Assembly (NCBI GenBank): GCA_025201805.1 | Contig: MU619244.1 | Span: forward strand, 240,861 to 301,709 | DNA from: Parasitella parasitica | Taxonomy: Eukaryota > Mucoromycota > Mucoromycetes > Mucorales > Mucoraceae | Reading direction: 5' to 3' | DNA: 60,849 nt | In this document: positions 1 to 11,536 of the stretch, piece by piece | Numbering within the stretch: position 1 is the first letter of the stretch | Layout of the letters: every line of letters begins with the position of its first letter | The notes under the pieces: generated by a model | Databases searched by the model: none | The model's input: only the letters and a program-made list of their open reading frames with translations | Told to the model about the DNA's origin: nothing | Translations under genes and position numbers: made by a program

Positions 1-1310
1 TGTATGCATATGAGAAACAGTAATGTATACAAATGATTTAGTTGCATGCGACACATACCATCTGCTAGCAGCTTTAATACGGGTTTATCCAATGTGTCAA
101 GGCCTCTTTTCTGTCGAATATTACCGATACGCCGGGCTATGTAGTGGAGCACCATTACCTTGGCAACGCTGAGGATATGCTTCACTTGGTCATTGTGCTG
201 CACAGCATGTCGCGACATCAAATCACAGACAATGCCTTGATAAAGGATGCCAACGTTCGAACAGTCCATTTGGTCTTCCAGTATATGCAGCAGCAGATAT
301 TCCAAAAAATCGAGCGAGTAGGTTATGCCGTCAATACATGATAACAGGGCGGGATACTGACAGCAAAAGAAGTCGAAATGACGGGCGATAATCTTTGTAG
401 CACGGGACTGGACAGATGTAAGCGTAGCATGCAAAGGCTTACTCCAGGAAAGCAGCGGATCGTTTGTGGACAGTGTGTTTGATGCAGTGAAGCAAGCATA
501 CAGTGATTCAATTGCGTTTGATTTATTCACACGATGGAGCACCTTTTGCGATAATGCCTGACTTACATCTTGTGGAAGCTGTGTCAAGAGTCGCGCCATG
601 TGACGACTGCTCCAGTAGGTTGAGAGCGTCTTTTCTGGATCACTCGCCAAGATAGTAATGACCTTCTGTGTCATGACGGCCATCCTTTCGTCCTTCAAAT
701 CAAGCGAACGGCTTCTGCAGAATGTAAGCAATTCAGGCACAGTAGCGATGCATGATGTACAATAGCAGATGCAATTGTGAACTGATTCAATCAGTAGCTC
801 TGCTATTCGCATGCACAGTTTATCCATTCCCAAATAGTCTGCAGCATTGTACATGTCGCACAGTTCCTTGAGCACATTGGGTTTTTTGATTCTATGCGTG
901 TACATGAAATTAATAATGCCGGATAGCGCTGCTGGGTCAATGATGCTAGATGGCAGGAAAACAACGCTTGCTTTCGATTCGATAAAATTGTCTCCAAACA
1001 GCGATGCGAAATAAGGCGATTCTCTGTAGAGGACATGCGTATGACATGGCCATCGCGTTTGCTGGCTTTTACAAGGAAAGTGCTCGCCACTCTCTTGCTC
1101 GTCCTCTTCCTCTGTGCTATTCTCCTCTGCGTCCATTGACTTTGATGAACTAGGATTGTCAAATCGACGTCTTCTTCTCGCTATCTTTAGATTCATTGGC
1201 AGTTTTGACTGTGATAATCTTCGTTTGGCGGAGAGTTTTTGTGATCCCAATGCAACAGTTACATTTGCTGGCCCATACTGATGTTCATCTATTCTGAGCT
1301 CTTGTTGCAT
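1..1310 (-). CDS. BTB/POZ-domain protein (partial, cut by left edge)
   Basis: An open frame of at least 417 codons runs from an ATG at 1310 toward the left edge. It starts MQQELRIDEH, and the first in-frame stop upstream lies just before this ATG. A GTATGT donor at 58 probably ends the first exon, so the 3' part lies outside the window. A BTB-like core is visible: VTVALGSQKL at the start, then HTHVLYRESPYFASLF, VVFLPSSII and IINFMYTHRI, then a helical BACK-like stretch. Between the first strand and the HVLYRESPYF helix sits an insert of about 60 residues, first basic (RRRRR), then acidic (EENSTEEEDEQE). BTB proteins often act as cullin-3 substrate adaptors or scaffolds; which applies here cannot be told. 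Family fairly sure, specific function unknown. Confidence 0.7.
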   Translation of the reverse strand, partial: MQQELRIDEHQYGPANVTVALGSQKLSAKRRLSQSKLPMNLKIARRRRRFDNPSSSKSMDAEENSTEEEDEQESGEHFPCKSQQTRWPCHTHVLYRESPYFASLFGDNFIESKASVVFLPSSIIDPAALSGIINFMYTHRIKKPNVLKELCDMYNAADYLGMDKLCMRIAELLIESVHNCICYCTSCIATVPELLTFCRSRSLDLKDERMAVMTQKVITILASDPEKTLSTYWSSRHMARLLTQLPQDVSQALSQKVLHRVNKSNAIESLYACFTASNTLSTNDPLLSWSKPLHATLTSVQSRATKIIARHFDFFCCQYPALLSCIDGITYSLDFLEYLLLHILEDQMDCSNVGILYQGIVCDLMSRHAVQHNDQVKHILSVAKVMVLHYIARRIGNIRQKRGLDTLDKPVLKLLADGMCRMQLNHLYTLLFLICI

Positions 1311-2302
1311 TTGGAAAGAAACGAACAGTGGAGATTTTTTTTTAGGAAAGATATTTTAATTTTTCTTGCAAAAAAAACAAAAGAAAAAAGAAGAAAAGAG
1401 AGAAGAGAGAAGAGGGGGGGGGGGACCAGAAGCGAGGAGAGGAACGATCTCCATTTATATGTTACATTGCTACATCAAATCTGGGAATTCTGCTTTAGCG
1501 ATAAATGAGCATTTGATTTTTTAAGCTATCTTTGGATCATCATCCCATCGACTCTTACTTTTACTGGGTTGATCCTTTGTTTTGGTACACTCGTTCTCAA
1601 GTTGCACAGGACTTGATTCACATACACACACCTCTTCAGCACGTTATCAAATGTTCTTTTTGCCTATAAATACCTTTGTGGTCAAAAAGGAGAGACAAGT
1701 GATATTAATCTCATTTAATAGTGTTCATGTAGGGCCTGATGTGCATTTCATCAGGAAGAATCCATGCCGTCTTACGAAACCTGTCTCTTTCATGTAAACA
1801 TGTACATAATCACAAGGTGTGTACTACTCTGGTATTTGTAGCTATAAATAATGCATCGAGGCACTACAAGGCGTTTTCCGGCTTTCTAGGATATCAAATG
1901 CTCAGACGTCCTGGTAATACATGAGAAATTAAATATGCTTTTACATCTGCTGCTGCTGATTCTCCCTTGTTCAAAATGCGCTTCTCCCCTTTTTGTATGT
2001 CCGCACATACATTGGCATAAATTATGGCTAAACTTGGTAAATTTAGCATTGTTTGGCGCTAGAGTAGACACGGTATATGATTCATTTCCGTATAGTTGAA
2101 ATGATGCCATTTTGAAATGTGCATACACATTTTAGTATTAATTCTCCATAATCAACCAATAGAGATAAAAATAGTAAGACAAACTGCTTGTTTGTTTGTC
2201 ATTTTGAATCGATTGTTTATTGTAATTTGTATATCTAATTGGGCATCCTTTCTTATTCATGCAATATTAGCCAAATTCTAGCGAATACAGTTATTTCAGA
2301 AA
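1311..2302. other. Intergenic, no gene seen
   Basis: AT-rich spacer. On the + strand it holds a purine-rich tract (about 1371-1437) with a run of about ten G, which is an A/C/T-rich upstream region for the BTB gene on the - strand. No frame with family similarity or usable splice signals was found. Confidence 0.5.
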
Positions 2303-2925
2303 GTGAAGTCGCTGATTTTGAGTTTGATGTCGTGCGTGTTCATCATGAACTTTGTTTACTTTTACTTGTCGCTTAGTACAACAAATTGTGTCTTTCTGGA
2401 TGAGTCAGCTTTTCACATTAATTTGAAACGAGGCATGTCCTGGTCAAAGAAGAGAACTCCCGCAATTGTTACAGCACCTACAACTAAAGCGAATGCAGCA
2501 TCGATTTTAGGTGCCATATCTGCCACTGGCCTAATTAATGTTAGTTTGAGAGTTGCAAAACGTATTTAGAAAGAGAAAGCTTGGTGATAGAGCATTACCA
2601 GAGCTTTTTAAAGGCAGCTCTGGATGAAATGGAAATGAAAGGGCATAATCTTGTTATGGATAATGCTCCAATCCATAGCTCAATTGATATAGGAATGTAT
2701 ATTCATACTTGAGAATATCGCTGCATTTATCTTCCTCTATATTCTCTTGAACGAAATCCAATTGAGCAGTTCTGGCCATTTATCAAGAGTAAAGTTAAGC
2801 GGAATAAGTTTCTGGGAAAAGGAATCGCTAATGACAAGAATCAGTAAGGCATGCGATAGTTTATATATGAGTGACTTCAAAGGTTTCGTACTGTATCTCA
2901 TTCTGCTAAATGTTTCGCTAAATGA
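2303..2925 (+). pseudogene. Tc1/mariner (IS630 superfamily) transposase relic
   Basis: Conceptual translation shows a DDE transposase in pieces. NCVFLDESAFHINLKRG carries the first catalytic Asp. VMDNAPIHSS near 2655 carries the second. ERNPIEQFW near 2755 carries the Glu with the usual NPIE-x-FW signature. The C-terminal part (KESLMTRISKACDSLYMSDF) follows in another frame. Stop codons after AAKRI-like residues (2567) and after MYIHT (about 2710), plus at least one frameshift, break the gene; the N-terminal DNA-binding region is not recognisable. This is a dead copy. Fragments of what looks like the same or a close family occur at 23.2 kb and 28.1 kb. Terminal inverted repeats were not found by eye. 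Confidence 0.8.
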
Positions 2926-3131
2926 CTCAATAAAGAGAAGTTATAAGGTTGAAACAAGCGTAAAATGGCCACCTAACCCTGCTTATTTTATTTTTTTGAT
3001 CTGTGGATATGGTGACTACAGTGATGTCGCAGCAGCTGCAATAACTATCGCGATCGTTTTACACATCCTCTCCGACATTGAAATTTTTTGAGGATCTTGA
3101 TGTTTTTGAGCAAGTCATGACGAGAATATGC

Positions 3132-3910
3132 TTAAACCTTATGACCAATATCTACTACCACTTCTCGTATGGACTTATTCAAATATATGAATAACTTGAT
3201 GTCGTCAGGATTAGTCGACAATCCGGCATAGTCAATTACCACAAGGCGAACTTGTCGAGCGGATTTTGTGATCTTGGTGATCAAGTCTTGTATATTACCA
3301 GAGCAATCGTCGAAAGTATATGGTGGAGTTGTTGCATCCCGTTTGGCAATTGAGTCGTTGGCAGAAGTGTTGAAAGACACAAATACATCTTCACATAAGA
3401 GCTTCGTTTTCATCTTGTAGATTTGGAGATTTACTAGCTTCTTTTTGGTTGTGTAAGGTTCATGGGTATTTGATTTTCGTACGTAACCAACAGTACATTT
3501 GGTGGCCATTGAGAATTTGACCAGTGATCTATATATCTGAATATTTGAAAGATCATCCCAAGTAAATTCTAATCAAAATATGAAGGATATCTTTAATAAA
3601 AAAATAAAAATAAAACTTTCCTGGTATTACCTCTGTAAACTCTTTTGACGACATTAAGCAATCGGCCACGTTTTCTTTTTTTATTAGATTGCTTTCGACT
3701 AGTCGTAGCCCAACAGCCATCTTTTGACATCCATGCGGAAAATTTATCTGCTGTGACAGTATCATCTGGAATATAAACTGTAACGAGGTCAAGGACTTCA
3801 GTTTCCGAAAGAAAATTGTACCTTTCCGTTATGCCCGGGATGGGTGTGGAAGGGCATAATCTTAGCCGCAAGATCAAGAATTGCTGATCGTGATGGTGGT
3901 ATGGGAACAA
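3132..3910 (-). CDS. Serine-recombinase-like protein, degenerate active site, possibly a broken gene
   Basis: Two coding segments on the - strand. The upstream one (3910 to about 3631) reads ITERYNFLSETEVLDLVTVY, a KFSAWMSKDGCW segment and a basic RKQSNKKRKRG tail that could be a nuclear signal. The downstream one (3509-3132) starts MATKCTVGYVRKSNTHE. The Y-x-R-x-S is the nucleophile motif of serine recombinases/resolvases. Later residues QVRLVVIDYAGLSTNP sit where those enzymes have D-R-L-x-R, but the arginines are absent. A GTAATA donor follows 3631 and TAG acceptors lie near 3535, but the phases do not join cleanly, so the gene may be frameshifted or my exon edges wrong. It sits in a transposon-rich stretch next to a MULE. 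Function unknown; the recombinase relation is an inference. Confidence 0.4.
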
Positions 3911-4341
3911 TAAAGGATTCGCTACTATTGCTAACGTCGAAACTATGTTTTATAAAGAATGAAGAGAAAGGGAGAAAAAGGTGCAGGGAAATTAATCAAT
4001 AACATGATAATGGGATATAATATTGATAGATTGAATAATGGTAGATAAATCAGTATATTGCCAAGCCATTGAAAGTATGTCGCTGTTGGTCAAAGATTTG
4101 CACTCATAGACTTCTTCATTCATTGGATTAGTGGGCAAGTATGTTATATTGAGAAATTGAATAACCTGAGCATGATTGACTACCATAAAATAAGAGAAAA
4201 AAGATTAATCATCGTTGAGAATTGCAAGCTTTTATCCATCATTACTTTAAATTCCTCATGTTGATTATCAGGATCCCCTTATTTTCTATCGTTGGATAAG
4301 TGTTTGAAAAGGACTAGACTGTGAAGACTTTGTCTTCATCG

Positions 4342-6675
4342 TTAAACCATAAACCATAAGGCATCTATTCCAAATAAAAAAAATCTTGCTTCTTCATTTT
4401 TTTGTAATTTTTTATCACGTTTAGTTCCACAGACGGTTTTGTCTACGAAAGAAACTAGGATGGTTATTTCTAATGCTTTCAATGCTTCAATCTGATCAAG
4501 TACACTTTGGATTGCTGAATTCAAAGGTTCCAACTCTGCTGCGTCAACTCCAGGTATCATTTTGAATTTTTCTACATCACGCTTTCTATGATGTAAGGCA
4601 GTAATTCGTGACAAAGCCATGTCAATAGCAGCAGAATTGCTTAAAACACTTGTGGCCTCTTCTTCTGAATTATCTTCTACGTTAATTTCTAATTAAGTTT
4701 TAGTCTACAAGTATTTTGTAAAATGCAACTTCTAAAACTACTTACTGTCGTTCTCCTCTTCAGAAACGTATAGAGTATGTTGCTCAAGTTCCAGTCCATT
4801 GCTAATGTCCACTTCAATCTTCAAAGGCATAGAGGTATATCTCTTAAGTAGACACATATGTTTGCAAGCAATTTGTGTTTTTTTTGAAATCTGGACAAAG
4901 ACATGTGCAGATAATGTTATTAATCACGCGTACTTGATATGTAATTTGAGGCTTATTAGGATCAAATGGTTGAATTTTTCATGCACCATTATTATTATCG
5001 TCAGTATTTGTGATAGAGCCTTGAGGGTTTCTAATCATTGAAATAAGGCTTTCATTTGATATTTGCGATGCCACGTAAGATTTTCTTGCTATATTCTTTT
5101 GTAATGGGCCTATGCGTCCAGTATTTGCTAGTATTCTATTAGACTCTTCCGTGAAGTAACATTCAACATCGTTTGTTAGGACAAAGACCAATCTGTCTAA
5201 TCTGTTAATTCTTAATCGCTCAAAGTAAACGACTTTTAGTTGATTATGCCAACTTTCGATGTAATTGTTGGTTACAAATGACTTGCGGATTTCTTTGACG
5301 ACCATCTCTTGACTACTTCTTCATTGTTAAACCAGTATCGAGTAAAATAATTAAAGACTTCAGTATGTTCTTCGATCTTTAGCTTGAATCTTTCTATTTT
5401 TCTAAATAATGAATTTTTCCTCGTTTCAGCAAGAATTAAGTGCGAGTCGTCCAAAAGATCCTGCTTGTACTATGTTGCTTCAGTGTTTGACATGCTCGTA
5501 GGTAAAGACAGTTTTGCACCCAAGTTATCTTTCCATGATCGCCAGACATGGAAGGCACAATAATGGATAACAACTTGCTTTCTAAAAGCTGCTTTAATGG
5601 CATTAAATTCAGCCAAGCTACAGTCAATCGTAATTGCAGTAGGTGCAGAATTACAATTATGTCGCAGATAAACAAGCCATTGATTTATAGGACCTACACT
5701 TTGATCATTAGTGACCATATATGCAACAGAATAGCCCTTTCCAGTCAATAAATCTTTAACTAAAAGGGTATATAAAACCTCCATGCTTCTAGAAGAAATG
5801 CCATGGGTAGCGTCTAGACAAAATGATTGATGCTGTTCCATTTTTCTTGATTGGAATTTGAGATTGGAAACCATAAGCAAACAAGCTTGTGTCTTGTAAA
5901 TATAATTGTGGGTTGCCAGCAAAAATTTTATATCCCTGAGAAGCTAATTTATCATTCAACCAAAATAAAAACGATTCAATATCATTCTCTCGATATCTGT
6001 ACAAGTAATCTTTCATTTAATTATAAAGTTTAATTTTTTCATTATTGTTCAATAGCACGAATTGTATATCAATACCTTCTTCATTAAATTGTAAACATCA
6101 TCATAAATAGGACGTCGAGATCCTTTGTTTTCTTCTTTCAATGTATCCAAAGTTTTTAGGGTTGCAATTCTTATACTTCTGCATTTGTTTCCTAAAGCCA
6201 AATGGTACTTGATAGTGTCAAGAGCCGTGCTGTTAATTGGCAACGTGCCTAGTTCATTTAAATCACCAGGAGTGTGATTTGTGTGATTTTTCAAAAGTTT
6301 GAACTCTACAACATCTGATCCTAAATGACTTGGCACATATGCATGATAGCTAGCAATACTCTACTGGGCTGCACACCCACAGCGCTTACTATCCTTTTGA
6401 CCAATACGTACAGATCGCTTGGATTCGTATGCTCCACTTCGATGGCATTGTCTTGTTTCTCCAAATACGACTTTGTCACTACTCTTCCATTTTCTTTGTT
6501 TTGTCCACTTGGTACCGCAGTATTCGTTTATCTTTAATAGACATGTTTCCCATACTGAGGCCTTGACATAAATTACTACATCCAATGGTAGTTTCCTTGA
6601 TTGATTCGATGGGATTATGCTCAACGCACTTTTGATATTAGCTACACTATATACGATAGGTGGAGTTTCAGACAT
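4342..6675 (-). mobile_element. MULE (Mutator-like) transposase pseudogene
   Basis: The reading order on the - strand matches a Mutator-like transposase. From 6675 comes a FAR1-like Cys/His region (ETRQCHRSGAYES, DSKRCGC). The core follows with CLDATHGISS (first Asp, near 5815), TIDCSLAEFNAIKAAF (second Asp) and HYCAFHVWRSW. TNNYIESWHNQLK near 5260 carries the Glu, and a SWIM-type zinc finger (CTCLCPDF, then ACKHMCLL) lies near 4850. A last exon, 4620-4342, is joined through a GTAAGT...TTAG intron. The gene is dead: an in-frame TAG follows CGCAAQ (about 6364), and frame changes occur near 5840, 5460, 5300 and in the SWIM motif. Terminal repeats were not identified. Confidence 0.8.
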
Positions 6676-7349
6676 GATTAGAGTTATTATCTTCTATTAT
6701 TCTAGATCGTCAAATGTTTATGAATGACACTTAAAAGCCACTAGAAGCCACGCTCTCTTTAAACATTTTTCCAAAAATCAGTTTCAAGCCGAGGGGATAT
6801 CTATTTTTGAAATAATACAAACGGATTAAGCTCTTAATGATAGATATATCGTGCCCATTGCTTACATTTTAAAGGATTGAATTAAAAAAAAAATGCATTT
6901 TCCATTGAGAAAATGGGATCTATTTGTGATTCACGACCTTGCGCCCCTTATCCTTGGAAAAAATGATATTGGTATGTTGGGGTCAAAAATCGGACATCTT
7001 TATTTCCAGTAAAATGTGCATTAATGCACTGAAAAGGCATGTTTTCACTTGGAGAGAAGCTTATAGCTCTATTATTTCTAGAGACATCCATATTTGAAAG
7101 TGCCTAGAATCAGCAATTTTCTACATTTGAGCCATGCATAGCTTTGATTCATTGCTTTACCATTATGCATAATGACTGCAAGCATATAACTGCAATTTAC
7201 TGTCTTACGATTTGTTATTTTCATCAGATTTTTGATGTAATACGAATCAGATGCACAAATAACTGCCGCGGTAAAAGAGACTTTTTTCTTTTATTTTAGC
7301 AAATACAAAAATATATGTAGCTTGCTTCCTTTTGTAATTCTACTTGATT
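6676..7349. other. Intergenic, no gene seen
   Basis: AT-rich spacer between the MULE relic and the PNPOx-like gene. It probably contains the end of the element and the promoter of the downstream gene. No frame or repeat of note was seen. Confidence 0.4.
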
Positions 7350-8138
7350 ATGCCAAATACTGTTCTGCCAGCCTGGAAAAAATTGCTAAAATTATCATTG
7401 CAAGAAAACATTGCAAAATCAGGCACCTCTGCAACTTATGCCTCCATAGCTACAGTTAAAAAAGACAACACACCAGCTGTGAGAACTGTTGTTATGAGAG
7501 GATTTGTAGCCGAGCATCATACCGATGAAACAGGCTGGGCAAGCGACCTACTGCTGGTCATTACCGACAAGACATCTGACAAGGTTGAAGAAATTAGAAA
7601 TAACCCCCACACTGAAATAAATTGGTAATTTTACGCATCTAATAACAACGATTACTCACATAATCAATTTAATCATTATATATATATAAAAAAAAGGTAC
7701 ATGAATGGCACGATGGAGCAATTTCGCATTGGTGGCACTGTTGATATTATAGAACGAAATTTTGATCAAAGTAAATTAGACCATTTGAATTCAAGTATAT
7801 CTCCAAGTTTGTCAGTTAATGATGCGAACAACCAAAAAAGCTTAGCTTTGCAATCGTTTTGTAAACAACAGCAACAGCAACAGCAAATGCTTAGTTGGCA
7901 AGCAGAGAGATTACGTCAGTTTATTCAATTTGGATCAACCATGAGAGCAAACATGGTCCACAGTAAACAAGTTAAACAGCTTGACATTAATGAAATAGAT
8001 CCTGTCAGCGGTTGGTTTCAGAATGACCAAATCCAAGGTCTCTTGGAAGAAGCCTATGATAATTTTGTGCTACTAGTAGTTAAAGTTACTTCTGTACGTC
8101 ATTGGTCTCCATCAACAGGAACCAAATCCATGCTGTAG
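7350..8138 (+). CDS. Pyridoxamine 5'-phosphate oxidase-like FMN-binding protein (Alr4036 type)
   Basis: Two exons, 7350-7624 and 7697-8138 (GTAATT...AAAG intron, 72 nt), give 238 residues. The first exon, MPNTVLPAWKKLLKLSL then YASIATVKKDNTPAVRTVVMRGF and SDLLLVITDKTSDKVEEI, has the split-barrel start of the PNPOx-like Alr4036 family. The splice restores W-YMNGTMEQFRIGG, the usual second barrel motif (W-Y...T.EQFRI.G). A short poly-Gln run precedes WQAERLRQFIQFGSTMRA. Fungal members are small flavoproteins of unclear substrate; they are not the true vitamin B6 oxidase. The last residues (after VKVTSVRHW) are short and poorly conserved, so a terminal frameshift is possible. The ATG at 7350 directly precedes the conserved region and is the natural start. 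Confidence 0.75.
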
Positions 8139-8268
8139 AATTTTGGTCACACGTTTTACAATAAAAGAGCTGTGCTTTTCCAATATTTTGTTGTATATAT
8201 ATTTACCTACTATGTCTTAATTAGATGGGAAAAACGACTCTTTTTCTTTTTTTTCTTTCTTACTGAAC

Positions 8269-10141
8269 ATGTCCACCATCGCTCAAACCATCCTTGCTAG
8301 TCGGGATGATTTAAAAGCTCAATCTTTATCACCTCCTCATTTCAACAATCATCGTTCGCTAGACTCATTGTCTCCCGCCCCAAACAGCAGACCAAAATTA
8401 CATGCGATCCATAGCTCAGACACATCTCGATTTCCAACGCTGGAAAGATTAGAAAATACAATGATTCTGCCTAAAAATTCAAAGATCACGGTCGAACCTG
8501 TTATGTTTGCAGGAGACGGCAACAATACCATGATTAAATCAAGCGGGTCGCAGGTTCGTTTTTTTCTATCGAAAGATTTCTGGCACAAACTAAAAAAAAT
8601 GTGTTTCATGTTTGCTACAGAGCGATCTAAAGAGTATTCATTCGACAACAAGCAACAACAAGAAAAAGAACCAATTCAGAAAGAAAAAGAACTGTCAATC
8701 AACACCAACAGAAATATTTGCTAAGAACTTGAGCGAAGCGGTTTTAGACGTCGATGGTTAGTACGTGACATGGCAAGACGAACAAGGCATAGTAGGCGCT
8801 AATCATTTCATCTTTAGATTCATTGGAGGACGGCTATGTCTACAACACAATTGGTGGTTTGTATCCATCGCTATCGCCGCCAATTATGATGGAATCAAAA
8901 GGCCCCAACAGCAACCGCCGTGCAGCTAACGATGAACACGATCATTATTTTTCGGATCACCGTAAGCAAAAGTTCAGACGACCAGGACTTCGGTCGACCG
9001 TATCCGAATTGCCTGCACGAGGCGTCAAATCAGTTTATCTTGATTCCATGTCGTCCAGATTTGAAAAGCGGAAATTTCGCAATTCTCATTTTCGATGTTC
9101 ATCATCATCTGGAGAAGACGAGGAAAATTCGCCACTATTGTACTATTCTTCCTCAGGTTCTAATACCGGACGCAAAAGAGCCTACCAAAGTAGAAGGTAG
9201 TTATAGCGTTTCTTTTGTATATGTGAATATTCACTCACCTTATAAAAAAAAAAAAAAACAAAAACAAAAACAAAAAGGCGAAGATCCAGGAATCCATTAG
9301 CAGCATCAATCTGTTGTGGTTGGTTATCCATCATCAGCTTACTTTGTACGCTCATATGCCTCACGTTTACATTTCTGGCTAGTCCATTGCAATCAGTGGA
9401 AGTCATCACTTTTGGAAATGTATTGGGAACCCAAAAGCAATTGATTTTTAATCTTCATGCAAGAGCACGGTAAGGAAAAAAAACACAACAGATCTACCCA
9501 CTGTAAAAATAATCATGCCAACAACTGCTGTTACACCAACATTTAAATATATATAGCAACTCAAATGCATGGAAGATTCAAATATCACACGCAGCTATTA
9601 GTGTGTTTGCGGCGAGCCATTTTGTTCCAACCTCAAACATCATGAACAAGACTAGTAGAAATACTAGACAAGGTAGATTTCTTTGGGTTGCCCCAGCGTA
9701 TATGTAAAAAGACCAATAATCGAGTTCTCCACTTAGAGTATCTTGGTACCGTCAATAAGCTAGATGATCCTCTGATTTTTGAAGCCTCTAGCTTATTTTA
9801 TTTCAAATCTAAATCAAGTGTTTCAACAAGCCAAATTCAGATTAAAAATCCAGGTGAAACGAAAGGAGATTCTAGAGGAAATGAACGGTGGTATGTGCTA
9901 TTTTATAAATGTTGTGATGCATGTATGTAAATACAAATTCACATACCAAACCTACAGGTCCTCGCTGATTAGATACCCCTATGAGCTCACATTGAGAGGT
10001 GTGCTACAATATCAACTATTCCCTTATATCAGCAGTAAATTTTATTCTGCAAGAGTGTGCAAAATAATGCAGATAGATCCTGCTACTGGTATTATCAAAG
10101 AGGTGCCAATACCTGAACAGTCTATTTGTGATGAAACTTAA
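8269..10141 (+). CDS. VAC7: Vac7-like regulator of PI(3,5)P2 synthesis
   Basis: Seven exons join in one frame: 8269-8553, 8621-8756, 8818-9196, 9278-9469, 9557-9672, 9737-9890 and 9958-10141, giving 481 residues. The N-terminal half is polar and Ser/Asn/Lys-rich. One membrane segment follows at about residues 274-300 (ICCGWLSIISLLCTLICLTF). After it comes the luminal Vac7 pattern: LQSVEVITFGNVLG, LIFNLHARARNSNAWKIQIS, AAISVFAAS, EYLGTVNKLDDPLIFE, IQIKNPG and RYPYELTLRGVLQYQLF. In yeast Vac7 is a vacuolar membrane protein that activates the Fab1 lipid kinase complex with Vac14. The ATG at 8269 opens the frame. Each intron joins phases exactly and restores conserved residues (for example RW at the last junction), which supports the model. 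The N-terminal exon boundaries are less certain. Confidence 0.75.
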
Positions 10142-11536
10142 TTCCATGCTACATACAAATCAAATGCATTCCTATAATTCTTTACCCAATTAAGCACGTG
10201 AAAGAATACATTATTGTTTGCGTCGGCATATGCGGCTGTTGTGTATACTATTCGATTCCGTAAATTTATAAATCAACGATATAAAGCTTGTATTATGTTA
10301 TATTTGTTTAAAGACCTTAATAAGACTTGTTACGATTTATAAATCTAAATATATAAAATGATCTCTTTTAATATGGTTCTAATGTGTTTAGCTATTTACT
10401 TTTCCAAGCCATATGTTCATTTACAGATATCTTACTTTTTGGCATGATTTTGATTTTAGTATTGGACTTGACTATGACTCACTCCCAAGTGGAAAGTGAA
10501 TTGAATTTGTACAATGCCATATAAGGCCGTGGTGTTTGACAACTGTAACTTATCGATCAATTTATCTTGTCCACTTTCTTTTCTATTTTCTTTTCTATTT
10601 TCTTTTCTACCGCTTTACTTTTCTGCTGCTAAACTCAATCGTCTTGTCGATCTCATAATAGCTATGGAGCTAATACACGCGCGAACAAGCCATTTGCATG
10701 TTTTACCACCAGCCATACATCAAGCGAACAGCTGAAGCATTACTGAAAGCGATCGAGAACATACATACTGAAATCTGCTGCAAAGACGATCCTACGAAGC
10801 CGTTTTTGTTGTATAAAAATAGCGTATTTATGGACCTTGTATACATAAATGAATTGAGACAACTGATGTCATGCAGATTAAGAAAAAAGAAATTGATTAC
10901 AAGGGATCTTTCTTTGAGGTTTGTGCTCATTTGGTTTAACAGGCGAATGTATGCTCTATCGGCTTTTTCGAAGGTTGACATTTTTATATATTCAATTATT
11001 TCGTTTCCATTTTCTTTTCGGTTTCTGATGCTTTTTTTGGTGTGGAGGTAATGTTCCAATAACATCTTTAATCATAGAGCCTAAGAAATAGATTAATAAT
11101 GAAAGCGATAGCAATTTCTGTATATTGTATCTAACTGATGTATTGATTCTTGAGATTTTGCGTTTGAATTCATCTTGCTTTCTTTTAATTTTGGCTTTCA
11201 TTATTAGTTTGAACTTCCTCGCTGCACACCATTTACTAGAGCCTTGTGCGTTCATGCCGTTTAAAAGAATTGAATGCTTCCACACTATGCTAAGAATGCC
11301 ATTCATACTAAAACTTCTGCAAACATAAACCTCTTAATTCTCTGGATCTAACGGTAATAGTTAAATATTAATATGTCGATCAACTGTGCTGGGAAATCTA
11401 AAGAAAAACTATATTACTTATATTACTGAACATAAAAAATGTAACAGCTAATCAATTTCTTTTTTGTTAAATTTGCATGATTAGCGTATAAAAACAACAG
11501 GCTCACGATAAAAAGAAATTTAGGAACAGCGCTATA
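10142..11536. other. Intergenic stretch with undecipherable ORF fragments
   Basis: AT-rich. Short open frames occur on both strands, for example a Lys-rich one on the - strand at about 11306-10992 and a + strand one at 10698-11051. None has splice support or a family I recognise. They could be worn transposon remains. A CTTTTCTATTTT-type pyrimidine repeat lies near 10575-10610. Confidence 0.35.

Noticed and set aside
6649-6663. CTATATACGATAGGTGG shared with 37732-37748
   Set aside because: A 17-base match between the MULE start and the region upstream of the phosphate transporter. In 60 kb of AT-rich DNA this may be chance, and no further similarity flanks it.
10698-11306. ORF fragments considered as a TnpB/Fanzor-like or other transposon relic
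   Set aside because: A lysine-rich stretch on the - strand is suggestive, but no RuvC-type motif or zinc finger is recognisable, so no family was assigned.
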